Source: Rickettsiales bacterium (GTDB lineage Bacteria; Pseudomonadota; Alphaproteobacteria; Rickettsiales; JALZUV01). From it: a DNA stretch of 10,710 nucleotides. Position numbers and translations under genes: made by a program. Positions 6,901 to 10,710 of the stretch are shown here, piece after piece. The notes under the pieces were generated by a model, which saw only the letters and a program-made list of their open reading frames with translations, was not told where the DNA came from and did no database searches. The stretch's first letter is position 1; the number at the start of each line of letters is the position of its first letter. The DNA is taken from contig JALZUV010000277.1 of NCBI GenBank assembly GCA_023301245.1, forward strand, positions 1 to 10,710, given 5' to 3'.

Positions 6901-8687
6901 ACCCAAACCTGTTTTACCCCTTCATTCAGCGGTTCAACGCGGAAGGGATGTTCATCAATTACATTAAAACCGAGATTTTCAAGCATCGGCAGAATATCTG
7001 ACAAGGCCGCTTGTTTTTCAGGGTTATAAAATTTTAGGCGCAGGCTATTATCACCGCTAATTTTGCTATGATAAAGCTCAATGCCCATTGTAGCATCCGC
7101 AATAACTTGGCGAATTTTAGTAATGTCATGCATCGCATTACGCGGTGCGTAATAGTTGGAATATGATGTGCTAAACGCACCCTTATAGCTGTGGAATACC
7201 GCCTCAGCCTCTTTCTCGCCATATTGTTCGATTAGCTGTTTACGAAGGCGAGACTGCCAATCGTAAGTAACAGCGGCAATGCTCTCTTCCAATTCTTCCA
7301 ACGAAACATTCGGAATTTTACCTGGCTCTGTTTTAATAATAAGATGTAGGCGCGCCAAAGGCGAATCGGTAAGCTGGGTGTAATAGTCGGTAACATCACC
7401 ATTTAGAGCCTGCGACAAAATACCTTGGATTTTTTCGCGTAAATTAGTGTTGAAATGGTCGCGCGGCACAAACACCATACAGCTAACAAATCGCTCAAAC
7501 CTATCGCGGCGCAAGAACAAGTGTACACGCGGACTAGCCTCAACCGACAAAACACCAATGGCATAATTAAACACATCTTGTTCAGACATTTGAAATAGCT
7601 CATCGCGCGGGGCAAACTCAAGAATCGTTTTAAGTGCCTTACCATCATGCGCATGAGGATCAAAATTAGCGCGATTTAGAACACTATCAAGTTTGCGGCG
7701 AATAATCGGAATATTCTCGGCGCTTTGGAAATAAACATTTGATGTAAATAGGCCAAGGAAGCGGCGCTCACCGATTACTTTACCTTTATCGTCAAAGCGC
7801 TTCACACCAATATAATCCATCTGCACGGGGCGATGCACCACGGAAACCGTTTTCGATTTAGTAATTTCTACCACCTCTGGCTCTAGCGCAAAGGTTTTTG
7901 ATTCGTTTGTCATGGCCGTATAGCCCTTGGGCTTTAAGCGTAACTGATCAAGTGTGAAAATTCCTCGTTCACTATTTTTGACGACCTTGAATGAATCTTT
8001 GCCGCCGCTAAAGTCATAATCAATAACACCAAGGAAAATGAAATTATCATCCGTCACCCAGCGCAAGAAGCTAACTGCCTCTTGCGATTCGTCATTTTTA
8101 TGACTGCTTGATTCCAACGCCTTGATAGTATCTTTCGCGCAGGCCACCATTGGGTGCCAATCGGCCACAACCTTGCGAATTACATCGAGGCTTTCTTGTA
8201 ATTCTTTCAAAAGCGCCTTTGGCGTTAGGCTTTCGGGAAGCGCATGAATTTCAATACGAATATACGACTCTTTCGCGTCGCCTTCTTTGCCCATCGCTTT
8301 ATATTTACCCTTAGCATCACGTGCTACGGTAAGAATGGGATGAATAACACTGAGCGGCGAAATACTGTAACGCGACAGTGCTGAGGTAATAGAATCTACC
8401 AAAAACGGCATGTCATCGTTAAGCAAGGTTAGGATGGTGCGGCCTGTCGCCTTATCAGTAGTAATATCGGTTTTAATCTGCCCTTTTTTGCGCTGCGCCA
8501 TCACCTGATAGGCTTCTTGTACTATTTCTACTGCATTTTTAGGTGCAAGGTTTTCTAAATCCGCGACCGGCGTTTTTGCATAAAACTGTTTGGCGAAAGC
8601 GCGTAAATCTTTACTCGCTTTTTTCGGCAAAGTTTCATCAATTTTTTTCAGCAAGCGGTTAGCTTGGGCACGATATTTTTCAGGCAT
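3912..8687 (-). CDS. gdhB: NAD-dependent glutamate dehydrogenase, large (GDH-180/GdhZ) type
   Basis: A 1,591-residue cytoplasmic enzyme converting L-glutamate and NAD+ to 2-oxoglutarate, ammonia and NADH, usually in the catabolic direction. The family is about 1,550-1,650 residues. A long N-terminal regulatory region contains ACT-like segments, for example DDMPFLVDSITSALSRY at about 91-107. The catalytic core includes GGLRWSDRREDY (796-807), the VGSKGGFVV lysine segment (K831), VVAADKGTASFSD (about 892-904), FASGGSVGYDHKAMGITAKG (921-940), the dinucleotide-binding GIGDMSGDVFGNG (965-977), LLWNGGIGTYVK (about 1078-1089) and GEGGNLGFTQLGRIEYA. A helical C-terminal domain completes it. The frame is intact. 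I start at the ATG at 8687, where MPEKYR follows a GAGAG element at good spacing; upstream ATGs at 8702 and 8744 are possible but lack one. In Caulobacter the homologue GdhZ also stimulates FtsZ GTPase and links metabolism to division. No clear terminator follows the stop. Confidence 0.98.
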   Translation of the reverse strand: MPEKYRAQANRLLKKIDETLPKKASKDLRAFAKQFYAKTPVADLENLAPKNAVEIVQEAYQVMAQRKKGQIKTDITTDKATGRTILTLLNDDMPFLVDSITSALSRYSISPLSVIHPILTVARDAKGKYKAMGKEGDAKESYIRIEIHALPESLTPKALLKELQESLDVIRKVVADWHPMVACAKDTIKALESSSHKNDESQEAVSFLRWVTDDNFIFLGVIDYDFSGGKDSFKVVKNSERGIFTLDQLRLKPKGYTAMTNESKTFALEPEVVEITKSKTVSVVHRPVQMDYIGVKRFDDKGKVIGERRFLGLFTSNVYFQSAENIPIIRRKLDSVLNRANFDPHAHDGKALKTILEFAPRDELFQMSEQDVFNYAIGVLSVEASPRVHLFLRRDRFERFVSCMVFVPRDHFNTNLREKIQGILSQALNGDVTDYYTQLTDSPLARLHLIIKTEPGKIPNVSLEELEESIAAVTYDWQSRLRKQLIEQYGEKEAEAVFHSYKGAFSTSYSNYYAPRNAMHDITKIRQVIADATMGIELYHSKISGDNSLRLKFYNPEKQAALSDILPMLENLGFNVIDEHPFRVEPLNEGVKQVWVRDFTLTLKQPQENLDIENLKPLLEAVLLRIWQGTADNNGLNALALLAGFDWRQISLLLAYSRYLRQTKSTYSNKAMVSALCKNPEIARKLLDYFEARFDPKKASEKKADTIQGDIEALMSDVANLEHDTILGMFRDLITATWRTNFYQMDENGDVKDYISFKFDSSIVPALPLPRPYTEVFVYSRRVEGVHLRGGKVARGGLRWSDRREDYRTEVLGLMKAQMVKNAVIVPVGSKGGFVVKRPPTTGGREAYMKEGIACYQTYLRGLLDITDNLVKGKLVPPKNVVRHDGDDPYLVVAADKGTASFSDYANEVSAEYDFWLGDAFASGGSVGYDHKAMGITAKGAWISVQRHFRETGVDIQKEDFTVIGIGDMSGDVFGNGMLLSEHIRLQGAFNHLYIFLDPNPDAKKTFKERSRLFKMDRSSWSDYNQKLVSKGGGLYSRTDKRIKITPQVRDMLKLSADVKEMTPNELIQAMLKAPVDLLWNGGIGTYVKAESETHEQVGDRANNLLRINGSELRCKTIGEGGNLGFTQLGRIEYAANGGRINTDAIDNSAGVDCSDHEVNIKIAFRSILESGKLTMRRRNNVLEKMTDEVSELVLRDNLLQTQAISTAQIQGLSLLESQARMMDAFEQKDLLNRKVEFLPNSKVMKERKASNEPLTRPELSVLLSYAKMDVYRELLNSSFPEEEYLEQDLLRYFPTHMRKDFAEEIKGHRLKKEIIATSTTNSIVNRAGITFFFQIQEDTGLPACDIARAYVVARDSFGVRELWQDIENETSLPAATRAEMLAQISRFLERVVIWMLRNLPQPLYIGSTMDKFADGIDKYLDICEKLISDTLQKAYEDKKDRFLEMHATPSLANRIARLEIASSALDVLKLAQDNNLEPEQVGKIYFELGARLRLGWLRREASRMPVASYWERLAAKAIISELFDQQRRLAATAIPYMSKKGDSDKTLDDWQEGYSKTLARFRHFVDDLKTAEEVTFPMLVIALRNVEAIG

Positions 8688-8695
8688 AATTAGCA

Positions 8696-8700
8696 CTCTC
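8696..8700 (-). promoter_or_regulatory. Ribosome binding site GAGAG deciding the glutamate dehydrogenase start
   Basis: On the minus strand GAGAG lies eight bases before the ATG at 8687. It overlaps the alternative in-frame ATG at 8702, whose own upstream sequence has only a pyrimidine-rich CCTTTA. This favours the shorter, 1,591-residue protein. Confidence 0.45.
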
Positions 8701-8758
8701 ATTAAAGGTATGCCCAAAATGACGGGTGCTTTAGGTAGGTGCAAGCGAAAAGCGGCAA

Positions 8759-8787
8759 TTGCACAAACTTCACAGAAGGTCTATACC
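8759..8787 (+). promoter_or_regulatory. Possible promoter TTGCAC-N17-TATACC for the sugar-phosphate transferase gene
   Basis: In the 106-bp divergent spacer, TTGCAC (8759-8764) and TATACC (8782-8787) are separated by exactly 17 bp. Transcription would begin at about 8794, on the ATG itself, giving a leaderless or nearly leaderless mRNA. That would fit the lack of a well-placed Shine-Dalgarno sequence; the nearest, AGAAGG at 8774-8779, is 14 bases away. The -35 matches only weakly and the call is tentative. Confidence 0.25.
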
Positions 8788-8793
8788 GCCATT

Positions 8794-9849
8794 ATGTTAT
8801 TTTCGCTCTATAGTGTGACCATTATTGTGTCAGCCTTCGCTTTTTCGTGGATTGGCTGCTCTGTGCTGCGCCTTGTATTAGCCTCCACCAATGTGATGGA
8901 TGAGCCAAACGAACGCAGTAATCACAAACAGCCTATTCCACGCGGCGGCGGCATTGCCGTTATTATTTCAATCATTAGCTTTCTTTATGTTGCAGCCACG
9001 CCGACCACACTATTAGTGGCCACCCTTGGTATCGCCATTGCTTCTTTCATGGACGATAAGGGCGGCATTGCCATTCGCTGGCGCTTGCTTGTGCAAATCC
9101 TCGCCGTTACGCTGCTATTCATACCAAATGGTGTGGTTGATACGCATTTTGATGGATTAATTTTCCAAGGAATATTCAACCCCTTCTCCGATAAATTATT
9201 TGCAGGGATATTGCTACTTGGCTTTATGAACCTCTTTAACTTTATGGATGGGATTGACGGTATTACGGGTGCTCAAACCATCGCCATTGGCGGCGGATTA
9301 TGCGTTTTATCTATGATGACCAGCGGCATTCGCATCATCGGGCTAGAGGGCATTGTTATTGCGGCGGCGGCGGCAGGCTTCTTAATGCTCAACTGGCATC
9401 CCGCAAAATTATTCTTGGGCGATGTGGGGAGTGTTGCTCTTGGCTACCTCATTGGGTTTTTATTATTGGCATTGGCCGCGAAAGGCCATTGGGCGGCAGC
9501 GGCAATTTTACCCGCCTATTACCTTATTGATGGTGGGCTCACCTTCCTTAAACGCTTAATTACGGCTCAAAAAGTGTGGGAAGCACATTCGCAACATGCT
9601 TATCAAAAAGCGGTGCGCGGCGGTTATACGCACGATTGGGTTGTAATTCGTATCAGCCTGTTAAATATTTTACTCATCGCACTGGCAGCCGCTACCATGC
9701 TTTATCCGCAAGATACTCTCATTCTTATAGGCGCTGCTTATGTGATGGCCTTTGGATTATGGCTTTTGCTTTTAAGTGCCAAAAAGCCCGCCACACAAAC
9801 CGTCATCCCACCACAAGCGACACAGCGAAGCGATGCACTTTCCGCGTAA
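8794..9849 (+). CDS. MraY/WecA/WbpL-family undecaprenyl-phosphate sugar-1-phosphate transferase (glycosyltransferase family 4)
   Basis: A 351-residue polytopic membrane enzyme that transfers an N-acetylhexosamine-type sugar phosphate from a UDP-sugar to undecaprenyl phosphate, initiating O-antigen, capsule or similar glycan synthesis on the cytoplasmic face. Motifs in order: DEPNERSNHKQPIPRGGG (36-53), FMDDKGG (85-91, metal-binding Asp pair), NLFNFMDGIDGI (136-147), LNWHPAKLFLGDVGS (199-213, with D210) and the cytoplasmic EAHSQHAYQKAVRGG loop (263-277). Ten or eleven membrane helices are evident. The open frame runs back to 8590, but those codons are antisense to the glutamate dehydrogenase start; ATG 8794 gives a proper first membrane helix and normal family length. 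The stop overlaps the next gene by 17 bp. The dehydratase partner makes a WbpL-type specificity (FucNAc/QuiNAc-like) more likely than peptidoglycan MraY, though GlcNAc transfer (WecA-like) remains possible. Confidence 0.93.
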   Translation: MLFSLYSVTIIVSAFAFSWIGCSVLRLVLASTNVMDEPNERSNHKQPIPRGGGIAVIISIISFLYVAATPTTLLVATLGIAIASFMDDKGGIAIRWRLLVQILAVTLLFIPNGVVDTHFDGLIFQGIFNPFSDKLFAGILLLGFMNLFNFMDGIDGITGAQTIAIGGGLCVLSMMTSGIRIIGLEGIVIAAAAAGFLMLNWHPAKLFLGDVGSVALGYLIGFLLLALAAKGHWAAAAILPAYYLIDGGLTFLKRLITAQKVWEAHSQHAYQKAVRGGYTHDWVVIRISLLNILLIALAAATMLYPQDTLILIGAAYVMAFGLWLLLLSAKKPATQTVIPPQATQRSDALSA

Positions 9850-10710
9850 TTGGCGCAGCCGTGGCGCTTTAGCTCATGATCTATTCATGGCAGGGGTTAG
9901 CCTGTGGCTAGCGCATTATTTGCGCCTTGGCGATAATATGATGGAATTTAGCGGTGAAATTATTACACACGCTATTTTGCCTTTCATACTACTGGCAACC
10001 TTAGTTTTCATCGCCGCTGGCCTGTACCGTGGCCTGTGGAGATACGCTTCCATGCAAGATTTGCTGACGCTCACTAAGGCAACCACCCTCTTAATTATCA
10101 TATTCTATCTCATCTTGTTTTTTGCCACACGCCTTGAAGGTGTGCCGCGCTCGGTGCCCGCCATTCATTGGCTGCTGCTACTGGCCATGCTAGGCGGACC
10201 ACGCTTTATTTACCGCATGTTAAAAGACCAGCGCCTTGGCATGGATTTCACCCTCGCCCAGCCGCATAAAGTGCCCGTGCTACTGATTGGCGCTAATGAT
10301 GCGGCCGAGCTTTTCATCCGCGAATCGCGACGCAACCCTAATGCGCCTTATCGCGTGGTAGGGTTGGTAGATGACGATAACGATCGCCGCGGCCAGCAAG
10401 TGCATGGTGTGCGTATTTATGGTGGCTCCGATGTGATTACTCGCATCGTCAATAAGCTAGAGCGCAAAGGCCGCAAGCCTCAACGTATCGTATTAGCCGA
10501 ATCGCGACCATCAGGCGAGAAAGTCCGCACTCTGCTCGAAGAATGTGACGAGCTTGGCTTACCGCTTTCGCGCATCCCACAAACGCTGGAGTTAAAGACT
10601 GGAACGAGCGATAAGCTAGAAACCAAGCCCATTCAGGTTGAAGATTTATTACGCCGCCCACAACAAGTGCAAGATGTAACGGGCGTTAAAAAGCTTGTCG
10701 AAAATAAGAC
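9833..10710 (+). CDS. WbpM/CapD/PglF-type membrane nucleotide-sugar 4,6-dehydratase, N-terminal part (truncated by window end)
   Basis: The first 292 codons of a membrane-anchored polysaccharide biosynthesis dehydratase; the frame is open to the window edge. Full-length members are about 620-650 residues, so the catalytic short-chain dehydrogenase domain lies beyond the window. Seen here are four hydrophobic segments (about 13-32, 43-62, 82-98, 109-120), the conserved GLYRGLWRYAS (63-73), a Rossmann-like CoA-binding-type domain starting VPVLLIGANDAAEL (147-160) with VVGLVDDD following, and the VEDLLRRPQ motif (269-277) that precedes the catalytic domain in this family. Known members convert UDP-GlcNAc to the 4-keto-6-deoxy sugar used for FucNAc, QuiNAc or bacillosamine. 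ATG 9833 lies inside the upstream gene (17-bp overlap). It is chosen because the resulting RSRGALAHDLFMAGVSLWLA start resembles the usual family N-terminus; only a weak Shine-Dalgarno sequence is present, so translational coupling is likely. Confidence 0.92.
   Translation, partial: MHFPRNWRSRGALAHDLFMAGVSLWLAHYLRLGDNMMEFSGEIITHAILPFILLATLVFIAAGLYRGLWRYASMQDLLTLTKATTLLIIIFYLILFFATRLEGVPRSVPAIHWLLLLAMLGGPRFIYRMLKDQRLGMDFTLAQPHKVPVLLIGANDAAELFIRESRRNPNAPYRVVGLVDDDNDRRGQQVHGVRIYGGSDVITRIVNKLERKGRKPQRIVLAESRPSGEKVRTLLEECDELGLPLSRIPQTLELKTGTSDKLETKPIQVEDLLRRPQQVQDVTGVKKLVENK

Noticed and set aside
8590..8793. N-terminal extension of the sugar-phosphate transferase to the ATG at 8590
   Set aside because: These codons lie antisense to the start of the glutamate dehydrogenase gene and across the divergent spacer, encode a basic sequence unlike the family, and would add 68 residues before the normal first membrane helix.

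Overview
The window looks like an alphaproteobacterial chromosome of moderate GC content. The evidence is a HemJ-type protoporphyrinogen oxidase directly upstream of rho, a very large (about 1,590-residue) NAD-dependent glutamate dehydrogenase, and a YejA-like peptide-binding protein, all common in that class. I saw no tRNA, rRNA, CRISPR array, insertion sequence or phage gene. All large genes belong to recognisable families. The only genes I cannot place are two very small ones at 3435-3752.

Left block (1-3557, + strand): the C-terminal part of a YejA-like periplasmic solute-binding protein overlaps hemJ by one base (TAATG). After a 95-bp spacer comes rho, then an AEC-family (auxin efflux carrier) permease 9 bp downstream, then a 40-residue tryptophan-rich small ORF with a strong ribosome binding site. 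The hemJ-rho pairing is a known alphaproteobacterial arrangement. The flanking solute-binding protein and permease are local additions.

Middle (3567-8687, - strand): a 61-residue basic hypothetical protein converges on the small tryptophan-rich gene. A 159-bp spacer follows with a perfect DnaA-box nonamer, a CtrA-like half-site pair and a short hairpin. Then comes the 4.8-kb gene for NAD-dependent glutamate dehydrogenase, which links glutamate to 2-oxoglutarate and ammonia.

Right block (8794-10710, + strand): divergent from the dehydrogenase are a MraY/WecA/WbpL-type polyprenyl-phosphate sugar-1-phosphate transferase and, overlapping it by 17 bp, the first 292 codons of a WbpM/CapD/PglF-type nucleotide-sugar 4,6-dehydratase. 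Together they would make an activated sugar and load it on undecaprenyl phosphate, the opening steps of O-antigen or capsule assembly. The rest of a surface-polysaccharide locus probably lies to the right.

No undescribed multi-gene system is evident. The points most worth a second look are the tryptophan-rich peptide, the conserved-looking 61-residue neighbour, and two identical DnaA boxes that both fall in spacers.
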